Shown here: piece after piece, positions 1 to 8,869 of the stretch
Layout of the letters: each line of letters opens with the position of its first letter
Numbering within the stretch: position 1 is the first letter of the stretch
Source: Verrucomicrobiaceae bacterium UBA1938
Lineage (GTDB): Bacteria; Verrucomicrobiota; Verrucomicrobiia; Verrucomicrobiales; Verrucomicrobiaceae
Direction of reading: 5' to 3'
NCBI GenBank assembly: GCA_002336895.1
Contig: DDFC01000039.1
Location: 87,869 to 151,868 of the forward strand
DNA length: 64,000 nt
Program-made: the position numbers and the translations under genes
Notes under the pieces: generated by a model
Told to the model about the DNA's origin: nothing
The model's input: the letters and a program-made list of their open reading frames with translations, nothing else
Database searches by the model: none

Positions 1-53
1 GCATCGCATTCGTAATGCGAGGGTCGCGGGTTCGAATCCCGCCTTCGGCTCCA
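1..53 (+). tRNA. tRNA-Thr (anticodon CGT), 3' part only
   Basis: The window opens inside a tRNA. The anticodon stem is TCGCA (4-8) paired with TGCGA (16-20), enclosing the loop TTCGTAA, whose centre is CGT (11-13) and reads threonine ACG codons. The T arm GCGGG-TTCGAAT-CCCGC (26-42) is canonical. It is followed by the acceptor 3' strand CTTCGGC, discriminator T and an encoded CCA (51-53). The D arm and acceptor 5' strand lie before the window. Confidence 0.93.
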
Positions 54-69
54 CCAACGCGTGTTTGCC

Positions 70-1092
70 ATGACCCCTCCGAGCATTGTTGACAATGATC
101 CGCCGCGCCGCAGCCGTGCACGGCGCAGGGAAGCCATGATCAACGCCGTCGCCACCATCCTGGGCTGCCTGGCCCTGGTGGTCATGATCGCCACCGTCGT
201 CCGCGTCGTCATGATCAAGCTCTGGGAATCCGCCCGGGTGAACCCTGAGTATGTGCAGTCCGTCTATGAAAAAGACATGGAGCGCCGCTGGTCAGGCAAG
301 CCCGGAGAGCATCACGCGCTGCTGGAAAATGAGGCCGCGACAGCAGCCGCAGGCACGTCCGCCCAGACCTCGTCCGCCCCCGGCATCAGCCAGAAGACCG
401 CCATCGGCATGCTAACCTCCGGCTCCGCCATCGAAGACATCGAGAGCAAGCGCCCGAAGATCGAGCAGACCATCCGCGGCTTTTTTGGCGCCACCACCGC
501 CGACCAGCAGCTGGCCTACTGCCGCGACCCTCAGCGCGTGCGCCCGCTGATGATGAACTACTACTACAGCCATCCCCACACCCCCCTGAACTGGAAGGCC
601 CTCGGCTGGCTGCTCCCGGTGGAGGAGCCCGGCTACCGCCTCGGCTATGCGCAGGCCATCTTCACCAATGCCGAGCCCGTGAGCCTCATCATCGAAGAGC
701 AGGCAGATGGCTCATTCAGAGTGGATTGGGAGAGCTCCGTGCGTTACAGCGAGCTGGACTGGGAGGAGTTCATCAAGACCCAGCCCTCCGCCCCCAAGCT
801 CTTCCGCGTCATCGCCTCCAAGCCCCAGAACACCCCGGCCGACACACTCCCTCTGGGCAGCGAGCTGCTGGAGATCAAGCACCCCGACGACAACAACGTC
901 ATCTACGCCTATTTCGACCGCAAAGACCCCAAGTTTCAGCCTCTTCTTCAACAATTGCAGAGCGGAAACTGGAAAGACGTCCCGTTGACCCTGCGGTTAT
1001 GCTATCCAGGCCCGATCGGCAGCGGTAAAAACGCCCGGATTGCAGATGTCGAGGGCAAGGGATGGCTGATACTGCACGGAACCAGGAGCTAG
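70..1092 (+). CDS. Hypothetical single-pass membrane protein
   Basis: A 340-residue protein of no family I recognise. An Arg-rich N-terminus is followed by one strong membrane segment at about residues 25-48, so it is probably an inner-membrane anchored protein with a large domain outside. The soluble part has a low-complexity Ala/Thr/Ser stretch and then a compact domain rich in Trp and Tyr (for example YYYSHPHTPLNWKALGWLLP). I start at ATG 70; an in-frame GTG at 61 would add three residues. It begins 17 nt after the tRNA and ends 3 nt before the next gene, so the two are probably co-transcribed. Function unknown. Confidence 0.8.
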   Translation: MTPPSIVDNDPPRRSRARRREAMINAVATILGCLALVVMIATVVRVVMIKLWESARVNPEYVQSVYEKDMERRWSGKPGEHHALLENEAATAAAGTSAQTSSAPGISQKTAIGMLTSGSAIEDIESKRPKIEQTIRGFFGATTADQQLAYCRDPQRVRPLMMNYYYSHPHTPLNWKALGWLLPVEEPGYRLGYAQAIFTNAEPVSLIIEEQADGSFRVDWESSVRYSELDWEEFIKTQPSAPKLFRVIASKPQNTPADTLPLGSELLEIKHPDDNNVIYAYFDRKDPKFQPLLQQLQSGNWKDVPLTLRLCYPGPIGSGKNARIADVEGKGWLILHGTRS

Positions 1093-1095
1093 ACT

Positions 1096-2511
1096 GTGAG
1101 CAAAACCAAACCAACCAAGAAAAAGGCGGCCCAAGGTAAGGCCAGGCCTGCTGCGCCCAAAACGAAGAAGGCGGTGGTCTCCAAGAAGGCCAAGCCTGCT
1201 CCGGCCAAAAAGGCGCTGAGCAAGAAGAAGCCTGCTCCGGCCAAAAAGCCCGCACCGGCTGCCAAAAAGCCGGTGAAAAAAGCGGCCCCAGCCAAGGCTT
1301 TGGTGAAAAAGCCCGCCGCCAAGCCTGCCCCCGCCAAGAAAGCCAAACCTGCTCCGAAACCCGTCAAGGCCGCCAAAGCCGCCCCGGCCAAGAAGCCGGC
1401 AGCCAAACCGGCCCCTGCCGCCAGGAAGCCCGCCGCGCCCGCCCCAAAAGCGGCGCCAGCGCCTGCTCCGGCCAGGAAGGCCCCTGCCGCCCCCGTCAAA
1501 GCGGCCCCTCCCGTCAAGACCGCACCTGCCCCAGCCAAGGCTGAGGCCCCGGTCAAACCTGCCCCCACCCCCGCTCCGGCCCCCGCAGTGGTGGCGGTCG
1601 CACCCGCCCAGCCGGTGGTGCTGCCAGAGCGGAAAATCATCTCCCTCCCCCTCCCCCCTCCCGGCCCCACCAAGACTGGTGCGCTTTTCTATGACTCCCA
1701 CATGCACACCCCGCTGTGCAAGCACGCCTGGGGAGAGCCCGAGGAATATGCCGAGCAGGCCCTGAAGGCCGGGCTCAAAGGCATCATCTTCACCTGCCAC
1801 TGCCCCATGCCCAACGGCTTCTGGCCCACGGTGCGCATGTCTGAGAGCGAGTTCGACACCTACCTGGCCCTCGTGCAGCGTGCCGCAGACGCCTTCAAAG
1901 GCAGGCTGGACATCCGCCTCGGCATCGAGAGCGAGTACTTCCCCGGCTACGAGGACTACATCTCCAAGCTGCACCAGCGCGCCGACTTCCACTACGTGCT
2001 CGGCGCAGTGCACTGGCAGGCCAAGGAGTACCTCAACAAGTTCGAGACCGGCACCATCGAAAACTTCCGCCGCATCTACTTCGACCACCTCGCCAAATCG
2101 GCCGAGACCGGTCTCTATGACTGCCTGGCCCACCCGGATCTGGTCAAAAACTACCACCCGGACTCCTGGTGCTTTGCCATCGTGAAAAACACCGTGGCCA
2201 CCGCGCTGGACCGCATCGCCGCCACCGGTGTGGCCATGGAGCTCAACACCTCCGGCCTCAACAAGAGCTACTCCGAGATGAACCCCGGCGTGGAAATGCT
2301 GCGCATGATCTCCGAGCGCGGCATCCCCGTGGTCCTCGGCTCCGACTCCCACCGCGCCAACCGTGTGGGCGAACACTTCGTCACCGCCCTGAACAACCTC
2401 ACCGAGGCAGGCTTTGAGAAAGTCAGCTACTTCCTCAACCGCCAGCGCATCGACCTCAAAATCTCCGACGTGCTCGCCAGCCTGAAGAAGGCCGCCGACC
2501 ACAACGCCTGA
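1096..2511 (+). CDS. PHP-domain phosphoesterase (HisJ/HisK-like) with long basic KAP-rich N-terminal tail
   Basis: The C-terminal part, from about residue 199, is a PHP metal-dependent phosphoesterase of the histidinol-phosphatase (HisJ) type. Metal-ligand motifs are visible: DSHMHT, a central H-C-H (FTCHCPMP), GIESEYF, GAVHW, CLAHPDL and GSDSH. The first ~185 residues are almost only Lys, Ala and Pro, like eukaryotic histone H1 tails and bacterial AlgP/Hc1-type DNA-binding tails. The GTG start at 1096 has an AGGAG seven bases upstream (1084-1088). Family members are usually about 260-290 residues, so this tail is a large addition. The enzyme may act on histidinol phosphate, but a his operon is absent here and the true substrate is open. 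The tail may bind nucleic acid or the cell envelope; this is inference. Confidence 0.88.
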   Translation: MSKTKPTKKKAAQGKARPAAPKTKKAVVSKKAKPAPAKKALSKKKPAPAKKPAPAAKKPVKKAAPAKALVKKPAAKPAPAKKAKPAPKPVKAAKAAPAKKPAAKPAPAARKPAAPAPKAAPAPAPARKAPAAPVKAAPPVKTAPAPAKAEAPVKPAPTPAPAPAVVAVAPAQPVVLPERKIISLPLPPPGPTKTGALFYDSHMHTPLCKHAWGEPEEYAEQALKAGLKGIIFTCHCPMPNGFWPTVRMSESEFDTYLALVQRAADAFKGRLDIRLGIESEYFPGYEDYISKLHQRADFHYVLGAVHWQAKEYLNKFETGTIENFRRIYFDHLAKSAETGLYDCLAHPDLVKNYHPDSWCFAIVKNTVATALDRIAATGVAMELNTSGLNKSYSEMNPGVEMLRMISERGIPVVLGSDSHRANRVGEHFVTALNNLTEAGFEKVSYFLNRQRIDLKISDVLASLKKAADHNA

Positions 2512-2522
2512 TCTCCCTCCTC

Positions 2523-2999
2523 ATGGTTCGCACAGGCATCGGATACGACGTACACCCCTTTGCAGAAGGCCGCCCGCTGGTGCTGGGAGGGGTCACCATC
2601 CCGCACACACACGGTCTCAAAGGTCACTCAGACGCAGACGTGCTCAGCCACGCCATCGCAGACGCCGTCCTCGGCGCTCTCGGAGAGCCGGACATCGGCC
2701 ACTGGTTCCCGCCCAGCGATCCCAGCATCGAGGGCATCTGCAGCCTGCGGATTCTCGAAAAATGCGCGCAGATCGCCGCAGAAAAAGGCATGCAGATTGA
2801 GAACATCGACGCCTCCCTCATTGCCGAGGCACCGAAAGTGAAACCCCACGCCGCCGCCATGAAGCAGCACATCTCCGCCGCGCTCGGCATCCAGCCGGAC
2901 CAGGTGGGCGTGAAGGCCACCACGAATGAGCGCCTCGGCTTTGTCGGCCGCGGGGAGGGCATCGCCGCCATGGCCGTGGCCTGCCTCAGCAAAATCTGA
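2523..2999 (+). CDS. ispF: 2-C-methyl-D-erythritol 2,4-cyclodiphosphate synthase
   Basis: IspF cyclises CDP-methylerythritol 2-phosphate to MEcPP with release of CMP in the MEP isoprenoid pathway, in the cytosol. The 158-residue length is normal. The zinc ligand signature GIGYDVHPF is at the N-terminus, followed by LGGVTIPHTHGLKGHSDADVL and, near the C-terminus, KATTNERLGFVGRGEGIAA, all diagnostic. It lies 11 nt after the PHP gene, so the pair may share a transcript. The squalene/phytoene synthase later in the window would use isoprenoids made through this pathway. Confidence 0.97.
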   Translation: MVRTGIGYDVHPFAEGRPLVLGGVTIPHTHGLKGHSDADVLSHAIADAVLGALGEPDIGHWFPPSDPSIEGICSLRILEKCAQIAAEKGMQIENIDASLIAEAPKVKPHAAAMKQHISAALGIQPDQVGVKATTNERLGFVGRGEGIAAMAVACLSKI

Positions 3000-3161
3000 T
3001 CCAGCCGCACTCCGGCCTTCGCCTTTTTTGTCTTCTTGCCAGCATGTGCGCAAGAGTGGAAAGAACACGTGCTCCGCTCTCGTGTTCAATGCGCTTCCGC
3101 AGAATGCCTCCTTCAGGCGTCATTCATCACTCTTTCCTCTGATTTCGTCATCCTCCCGCTC

Positions 3162-4163
3162 ATGTCAGACTCCGCCGCTGCCGCCGCCCTCGTCTCTGGT
3201 TACAACAAACTCAAAGCCGCTCTAAGCAAGCGCATCGTGGGACAGGAGGCCGTCATCGAGCAGGTCTTCATCGCCATCGCCGCAGGCGGCCACAGCCTGC
3301 TGGAAGGCGTGCCCGGCCTGGCCAAGACCCTGCTGGTGAAATCCCTCGCGGACGCCATGCACCTCAGCTTCCGCCGCATCCAGTTCACCCCGGACCTCAT
3401 GCCTGCCGACATCACCGGCACCGAGATCATTCAGGAAGACGCCGAGACCGGCCGCCGCAAGCTCGTCTTCCAGCCCGGCCCCATCTTCTCCCAGATCATC
3501 CTCGCGGACGAAATCAACCGCACGCCACCCAAGACCCAGGCCGCCCTCCTGGAGGCCATGCAGGAAAAGCACGTCACCGTCGGCCAGGTGACGCATGAGC
3601 TGCCAAAGCCCTTCTTTGTGCTCGCCACCATGAACCCCATCGAGCAGGAGGGCACCTACCCGCTCCCTGAGGCGCAGAAGGACCGCTTCCTCTTCCTCAT
3701 CAAGGTGGACTACCCCACCCGTAACGACGAGCGCGAGATCATCGCCCGCACCACCGGCGGCATCACGCAGGAAATCGAGGCCGTCATCACCGCCGAAGAG
3801 CTGCAGGCCGCCCAGCAGCTCGCGCGCAAGGTGCCCGTGCCGGATCACGTCATCGACTTCGTGCTCGACCTCGTCCGTGCCACACGCCCCACTGAGCCGG
3901 ATGCCTCCGAATACGTCAAAACCATGCTCGGCTGGGGTGCAGGCCCGCGTGCCAGCCAGATGCTCGTCCTCGCCGGCAAAGTGCGCGCCCTGCTCCAGGG
4001 CCGCACACATGTGACCACGGACGACATCGAAGCCCTCGCCGCCCCCGCCCTTCGCCACCGCCTCGTCCCCACCTTCCACGCCGAAGCCGAAGGCATCACG
4101 GTGGACCAGATCATCGCCGAGCTGGTGAAACGGACGAAGAAGAGCGAAGCACGAGTGCTGTGA
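3162..4163 (+). CDS. MoxR-family AAA+ ATPase
   Basis: A 333-residue AAA_3 ATPase. The Walker A (GVPGLAKT) is near residue 50, Walker B with LADEINR follows, then the sensor region (LATMNPIEQEGTYPLPEAQKDRF) and a C-terminal lid. MoxR proteins act as chaperones that load metals or help mature VWA-domain partners. I use ATG 3162 because the preceding ~42 codons look like non-coding leader and the family starts near here. It heads a plus-strand cluster of DUF58 and VWA membrane proteins, the usual MoxR partners. A second MoxR is at 27528-28574. Confidence 0.95.
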   Translation: MSDSAAAAALVSGYNKLKAALSKRIVGQEAVIEQVFIAIAAGGHSLLEGVPGLAKTLLVKSLADAMHLSFRRIQFTPDLMPADITGTEIIQEDAETGRRKLVFQPGPIFSQIILADEINRTPPKTQAALLEAMQEKHVTVGQVTHELPKPFFVLATMNPIEQEGTYPLPEAQKDRFLFLIKVDYPTRNDEREIIARTTGGITQEIEAVITAEELQAAQQLARKVPVPDHVIDFVLDLVRATRPTEPDASEYVKTMLGWGAGPRASQMLVLAGKVRALLQGRTHVTTDDIEALAAPALRHRLVPTFHAEAEGITVDQIIAELVKRTKKSEARVL

Positions 4164-4204
4164 TTGGCTGCGCCACACTCCCCGTGCCTTAATTCCCCTC
4201 CCCC

Positions 4205-5098
4205 GTGGCCACGCTTTCCGACATCCTCCACGCCGAAGACATCACGAGCCTGCAGTCCCTGCAGCTCTTTGCGCGCACGGTCGTGGAGGGCTTCACCACG
4301 GGACAGCACGCCTCTCCGCACAAGGGCTTCAGCGTGGAGTTCCGCCAGCACCGGCCCTATGTGCAGGGAGATGAGATCCGCCGCCTCGACTGGAAGATCT
4401 TCGGCCGCTCAGACCGCTTCTACATCCGCGAGTTTGATGAGGAGACCAACCTGCGCGCCACCATCGTGCTGGATGCCAGCGGCAGCATGGGCTACCGCGG
4501 GCAGAAAGGCGTGCTGAAGTTTGACTACGCACGCAAGCTGGCCGCCTCCCTGGCCTACCTGCTCATGAGCCAGCAGGATGCCGTGGGCCTCATCACCTTT
4601 GACACCAAAGTGCGCAACATCATCCCCTGCCGCACCAAGATCACCCACCTGCACCTGCTGCTGGAAACCATGGTGAAGACCGAGCCCGGCAGCGACACCA
4701 GCCTCGCGCCTGTGATCGAGTCCCTGGCCCAGCGCCTCAAGCGCCGCGGCCTCGTCATCCTCATCAGCGACTTCTTTGATGATCCCGCTGCGTTGCTGCA
4801 GTCCATCGGCATCCTGCGCAAAAAAGGGCACGAGGTCATCGCCATCCAGCTCTGGGACCGCGATGAGATCGACTTCCCCTTCGGCAACTGGGCGCGCTTT
4901 GAAAACCTGGAGAACAACGACGACTTCCTCCTCCTCGACCCCGCCACCATCCGCCAGCGCTACATCGAGGCACAGCAAAGCTTCGCCGCGCAGCTCAAGG
5001 ACGGCTTCCGCAAACACCAGGTGGACTACCTCAGCCTGCCCACCGACGAGTCCCACTCTGCGGCGCTGCGGAATTATTTAGCACTGAGAATGCGATGA
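4205..5098 (+). CDS. DUF58 (VWA-like) protein
   Basis: A 297-residue soluble DUF58 protein. The family signature is clear: FRQHRPYVQGDEIRRLDWK, then the metal-ion-dependent adhesion motif in VLDASGSMG. These proteins partner with MoxR ATPases; homologues sit in Bat aerotolerance and methanol dehydrogenase maturation clusters. The start is GTG at 4205, 41 nt after the MoxR gene. Its stop overlaps the next start by four bases (ATGA), so translation is probably coupled. It lacks the N-terminal membrane segments seen in the other DUF58 gene at 26218-27522. Confidence 0.94.
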   Translation: MATLSDILHAEDITSLQSLQLFARTVVEGFTTGQHASPHKGFSVEFRQHRPYVQGDEIRRLDWKIFGRSDRFYIREFDEETNLRATIVLDASGSMGYRGQKGVLKFDYARKLAASLAYLLMSQQDAVGLITFDTKVRNIIPCRTKITHLHLLLETMVKTEPGSDTSLAPVIESLAQRLKRRGLVILISDFFDDPAALLQSIGILRKKGHEVIAIQLWDRDEIDFPFGNWARFENLENNDDFLLLDPATIRQRYIEAQQSFAAQLKDGFRKHQVDYLSLPTDESHSAALRNYLALRMR

Positions 5099-5346
5099 CT
5101 AAGCAAAGCCCATCTCATTCCTTCCGATCTGGATTGCGAATCGCCCATGCGCTTCTATCTGTAGTTAAATTCGTGCTGCTTCTGCTGTCATGCTTCGCGG
5201 TTCTCTCCTGGGTGCTAGAGACACCTCTTCGCCTGAATTCCCCAGTGTTTAACACCCATTCGGCCACCCTGGAACTGGCGGTTTTGCTCTGTGCTGCAGC
5301 AGTCGTGTGGATAGCAGATAGCAGAATCAAGCTTCGCATGCGCTGA
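5095..5346 (+). CDS. Small membrane protein, unknown function
   Basis: An 83-residue protein with two probable membrane segments (about residues 18-42 and 58-76) and a basic C-terminus. It overlaps the DUF58 gene by ATGA, which supports it as a real, coupled gene. The base composition is less GC-rich than its neighbours. I do not recognise a family. Confidence 0.6.
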   Translation: MTKQSPSHSFRSGLRIAHALLSVVKFVLLLLSCFAVLSWVLETPLRLNSPVFNTHSATLELAVLLCAAAVVWIADSRIKLRMR

Positions 5347-5388
5347 CACCCTATTTGCCTTTTCCTACTCCATGAACCACCTTCCTGC

Positions 5389-6048
5389 ATGAGCGCCGCC
5401 GTTCTCCAAGCCGTTCTCCAATCTCCAGACCTGCCGGAGATCCTTCAGCACGCCCTGGGTGTCCTGGCCGCCGAGCGCAAGCTGCGGGAGAAGTTTTACG
5501 CAGACATCACGCCGGAGCACAAATGGGAATTCATTCAGGGAGAGATCATCATGCACTCCCCGGCTCTCAACCGCCACCTGCAGGCGACCAAGGCCATCTT
5601 CAAGCTCATGGAAAGCCATGTCAGCAATCACAAGCTGGGTGATGTGCAGATTGAAAAAGCCATGACCAGCTTTCCGCGCAACGACTACGAGCCGGACCTG
5701 ATGTTTTTCGGCCTTGGCAAAATGGGCCTCATCACACCGGACACGCTCAGGTTTCCCATTCCCGACCTCATTGTCGAAGTGCTCTCTCCCTCGACAGAAA
5801 GTCGCGACCGCGGCATCAAGTTCGAAGACTACGCGCTGCATGGTGTCGGTGAGTACTGGATCGTGGACACCGTCGCGGAGACCGTGGAGCTTTACCGCCT
5901 TGAGGGCAGCAGCTATCCGCCGGTGACGGCTCAAACAGACGGCCTTCTCAGCAGCGCAGTCATTCCCGGATTCGAGATCCCCGTGCGGGCCATTTTTGAT
6001 TCGACAGTCAACGCCGAGGCCATGCGCCGTATTTGGAACCAGGAATGA
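5389..6048 (+). CDS. Uma2-family (DUF820) PD-(D/E)XK endonuclease-like protein
   Basis: A 219-residue Uma2 protein. The restriction-endonuclease-like core is visible: NDYEPDLMFFG, then IPDLIVEVLSPSTESRDRGIKFEDYALHG (Asp, Glu and Lys in the expected order) and the GVGEYWIVD strand. Uma2 proteins are common multi-copy genes in cyanobacteria and planctomycetes and are often linked to mobile elements, but their role is unknown. The gene sits inside the MoxR/VWA operon and overlaps the following VWA gene by ATGA, an odd place for a nuclease. Confidence 0.9.
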   Translation: MSAAVLQAVLQSPDLPEILQHALGVLAAERKLREKFYADITPEHKWEFIQGEIIMHSPALNRHLQATKAIFKLMESHVSNHKLGDVQIEKAMTSFPRNDYEPDLMFFGLGKMGLITPDTLRFPIPDLIVEVLSPSTESRDRGIKFEDYALHGVGEYWIVDTVAETVELYRLEGSSYPPVTAQTDGLLSSAVIPGFEIPVRAIFDSTVNAEAMRRIWNQE

Positions 6049-8201
6049 GCTTCCTCAACCTCGCACTCCTGGCGGGCGCAGCGGCCTTTCTCATCCCGCT
6101 GCTGATCCACCTGCTTAACAAGCGGAAGGTCGTCACCGTGCGCTGGGGTGCCATGCACCTGCTGCATGAGGTCATCCGCCAGCGGAAGCGCAAGATGAAG
6201 ATCGAGCAGCTCCTGCTCCTCATCGTGCGTGTGGCCATCCCCATCGTGCTGGCGCTCTGCCTCGCGCGCCCGGTGCTCACCGCGCTGCGCTCGCTAGGGC
6301 TCGGCAGTTCCTCGCTCATTGTGCTGCTGGACGACTCCCTATCCATGCGCGCCCCGGCAGCCCAGACTTCTCTGCCCGGCGGCACCGTGGCTGAGCAGTC
6401 GCGGCAGGACATTCAGACGATGCTGACAGACCTGCCAAAGGGCTCCAGCGCCCAGGTCGTGCTCTCCGGCGGCACCCCGCACAAGCTGCTCGACCAAGCC
6501 ACCACGGATCTCGACCTCGTCCCGAAACAGCTCGGTGACGTGCCCTCCATGTCCGGCCCGCTGGCGGCCAATGATGCCTTCCAGGCCGCCGCTGCTTCAC
6601 TCAAGGATGCGCCCAATGCGGCGCGCGAAGTCGTCATCGTTTCCGATTTCCAAGCCGCCGACTGGAAAGCCGTGGCCGATGGCGCAGCGCTGCCCGCTCT
6701 CGACAATCTCTCCAAACTGGAGCCGAAACCGCAGATCACTTTCTACCGCGTGGGCAGCGATCTGGCGGAAAATCTCAGCATCGCCAGCGCGGACATCTCG
6801 GCGCTCGTGGCCGCCGAGTCCCAGCCTATCGGCCTGCGTGTGCGCATCAAAAACCACGGTCGCCGCGCCTGGCAGGATGTGGCCGTGCATCTGGAGGCAG
6901 ATGGCGCACGCCTGCGCACCGCGCGCGTCTCGCTGGCACCGGAAGGCGAGGCCGTGCTCTCTTTCACGCATGCTTTTGATCAAGTGGGCGACCACTCGCT
7001 CTCCGTCCGGCTGGAGGGAGACACCTTTGCCGATGACAACGCCTTCCACTCCGTCGTGCAGGTGCGCAATCAGCTCAACGTCCTGCTCATGGATGGCAAC
7101 CCAGGTGGTGAACCTCTCACCGGTGCCGCTGATTTCCTCGAGATCGCACTCACCCCGCACACTGCGGCGGCAGCATCTCTCAAAGACCTGATCCGCACCA
7201 AAAAGATCGACCTGCGCCGTATCCGCAATGAAGACCTGCGCCAGCAGGAGGTCATCATCATGGCCGATGTGCAGCGCCTGCCCGGCCACATCCAGAATGA
7301 GATCGACAAATTCGTCAAAGAAGGCGGCGGGCTGCTCGTCTTTGCCGGACCAGAATGTGATCTCGACTGGTACAACCGCGAGTTTTACCGCAAAGGCGAA
7401 GGCCTCTATCCCGCCGCCATCAAAGGCCAGGCCCGCGCAGATGCCGACTCTCCATCCGCTCACATCCTCATGCAGCGCTATACGCACCCTTCAGTGCTGT
7501 ATTTCAATGACGCCCGTTCCGGTCGCCTGCAGGATGCCGACTTTCGCCACTGGCTGGAGTTTGCCGCACTGGACGACCGCACGCAGCGCATCCTGAATCT
7601 GGACCGCAACATGCCGCTGATGATCGAGAAAAAGCACGGTCGCGGCCGTGTCGTCGCCGTGGCTACCACAGCCAACGCTGAGTGGAGCAATCTGCCGCTG
7701 CAGCCTTTCTTTGTGCCGCTGATGCAGCGCCTCACCACCTACCTGGCCACCGAGGGCACCGCGCCTGCATGGCAGCTCGTGGGCACGCCCATCCGCCTGC
7801 CGCTGGAGAGAGCCGAGCAGGGCGCTGAGTACAGCCTGCGCGGCCCCACCGGCCAGACGCAGACGCTGAAGGCGGTGAAAGAAGGGGATTCCGTCTTCAT
7901 CCAGAGCCCCGTCATCACCCAGCCCGGCATCTTCCAGCTGAGCAAGGAAGGCACGGAAAAATCCGTGCTGCTGGCTTTCAACGTGGATGGTGCCGAGTCC
8001 GACCTCAAAGCCCTGCCTGTGGCGGACATCCAGAAGATCGCCCAGAGGCACGATGCCGCCTTTGCCGACACCCTGCCCGCCTACCAGTCCCTGGACCGCA
8101 GCCGCCGCCACGGCACCGAGCTCTGGCAGCCGCTGCTGATCACCCTGCTGCTGCTCCTCTTTGCCGAAGTCCTCCTGCAGCAGCACATCGCCCGAGGCTG
8201 A
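6045..8201 (+). CDS. BatA-type membrane protein with VWA domain
   Basis: A 718-residue protein. The N-terminus has the two-helix BatA domain (first helix at about residues 5-20, then NKRKVVTVRWGAMHLLHEV and a second helix). It is followed by a VWA-like domain with DDSLSM at the metal site, an Ig-like region, a glutamine-amidotransferase-like segment (LLMDGNPGG... GGGLLVFAG) and a final membrane helix (LLITLLLLLFAEVLL). The start is ATG 6045, overlapping the Uma2 stop by four bases; a TTG at 6033 is less likely. It probably forms an inner-membrane complex with the MoxR and DUF58 products and the related protein at 8870-11164. Confidence 0.9.
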   Translation: MSFLNLALLAGAAAFLIPLLIHLLNKRKVVTVRWGAMHLLHEVIRQRKRKMKIEQLLLLIVRVAIPIVLALCLARPVLTALRSLGLGSSSLIVLLDDSLSMRAPAAQTSLPGGTVAEQSRQDIQTMLTDLPKGSSAQVVLSGGTPHKLLDQATTDLDLVPKQLGDVPSMSGPLAANDAFQAAAASLKDAPNAAREVVIVSDFQAADWKAVADGAALPALDNLSKLEPKPQITFYRVGSDLAENLSIASADISALVAAESQPIGLRVRIKNHGRRAWQDVAVHLEADGARLRTARVSLAPEGEAVLSFTHAFDQVGDHSLSVRLEGDTFADDNAFHSVVQVRNQLNVLLMDGNPGGEPLTGAADFLEIALTPHTAAAASLKDLIRTKKIDLRRIRNEDLRQQEVIIMADVQRLPGHIQNEIDKFVKEGGGLLVFAGPECDLDWYNREFYRKGEGLYPAAIKGQARADADSPSAHILMQRYTHPSVLYFNDARSGRLQDADFRHWLEFAALDDRTQRILNLDRNMPLMIEKKHGRGRVVAVATTANAEWSNLPLQPFFVPLMQRLTTYLATEGTAPAWQLVGTPIRLPLERAEQGAEYSLRGPTGQTQTLKAVKEGDSVFIQSPVITQPGIFQLSKEGTEKSVLLAFNVDGAESDLKALPVADIQKIAQRHDAAFADTLPAYQSLDRSRRHGTELWQPLLITLLLLLFAEVLLQQHIARG

Positions 8202-8251
8202 GCCCTCCAATGGCCGGTTGAAACGCCGCTCAAAAAAACGTATTTACTCTC

Positions 8252-8506
8252 ATGCCTACCGCCACTTCATCCGCTGCCTCACTGCTGTCACGGATTACAA
8301 TCGACCCCGAGGTCTGCCACGGCAAGCCTGTCATCCGCAGCTTGCGTTATCCGGTTGAGTCCATGCTGGAATACCTTTCCAGCGGCGACAGCTTTGAGGA
8401 GGTGCTGGCCGAGTTTCCTGATCTGGAGAAGGATGACCTTCGTGCATGCATTGAATTCGCAAACCAGTCACTCAAGCTCCGCAGCTGGCAGCTCGTCGCG
8501 GCATGA
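8252..8506 (+). CDS. DUF433 antitoxin (VapB-like)
   Basis: An 84-residue DUF433 protein. The typical sequence is SRITIDPEVCHGKPVIRSLRYPVESMLEYLSSGDSFEEVLAEFPDLEKDD (broken here: SRITIDPEVCHGKPVIR, then YPVESMLEYL, then DLEKDDLRACIEFA). The helix-turn-helix-like fold binds DNA and the partner toxin. It overlaps the DUF5615 gene by ATGA, the standard arrangement of this toxin-antitoxin type. It lies 50 nt after the upstream VWA gene, within the MoxR/VWA operon. Confidence 0.92.
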   Translation: MPTATSSAASLLSRITIDPEVCHGKPVIRSLRYPVESMLEYLSSGDSFEEVLAEFPDLEKDDLRACIEFANQSLKLRSWQLVAA

Positions 8507-8856
8507 AGTTCCTGATTAATGCACATCTGCCGCCAGGTCTGCGCCACGTCTTTGCCGCAGCGGGGCATGATGCCATGCATACTCTGGATCTCCCGGAGCA
8601 GAACGCCTCTCGTGATGGCATCCTCAACAGCGTCTCCATGGCGGAGCAGCGCGTGGTCGTGACCAAAGACACCGACTTTTATTACTCGCACCTCCTGCAT
8701 GGCCGCCCATGGAAACTCGTTCTTCTACGCACAGGGAACATGAGCCTGCGAGACACCCGTCAGATGTTTGAGCAGCATATCCCGGCCATCGTCACGGCGT
8801 TGCAGACCTGCACACTCGTCGAGCTGGACCGTCAGCAGGTCTCAATCGTTGCCTGA
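8503..8856 (+). CDS. DUF5615 PIN-like toxin
   Basis: A 117-residue PIN-like protein, the predicted RNase toxin of a DUF433/DUF5615 pair. The family signatures are KFLINAHLPPGLRHVF (first acidic-site region, here Asn-Ala-His in place of the usual Asp), GHDAMHTLDLPEQNASRDGIL, and VVTKDTDFYYSHLLHGRPWKLVLLRTGNM. The KDTDF strand carries acidic residues of the active site. The usual first Asp appears replaced by Asn, so activity could be reduced. It ends 13 nt before the second VWA gene starts. Confidence 0.9.
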   Translation: MKFLINAHLPPGLRHVFAAAGHDAMHTLDLPEQNASRDGILNSVSMAEQRVVVTKDTDFYYSHLLHGRPWKLVLLRTGNMSLRDTRQMFEQHIPAIVTALQTCTLVELDRQQVSIVA

Positions 8857-8869
8857 CCTCTTCCCCCAC

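Noticed and set aside
997..2502. Long antisense open frame of 501 residues opposite the KAP/PHP gene
   Set aside because: It is Gly/Arg/Leu-rich low complexity made by reading the Lys/Ala/Pro-coded tail backwards; the plus-strand PHP domain is certain.
3115..3161. Possible extra 7-bp array before the first MoxR gene
   Set aside because: TCA recurs at about 7-nt spacing only loosely and units between do not match; too weak to list.
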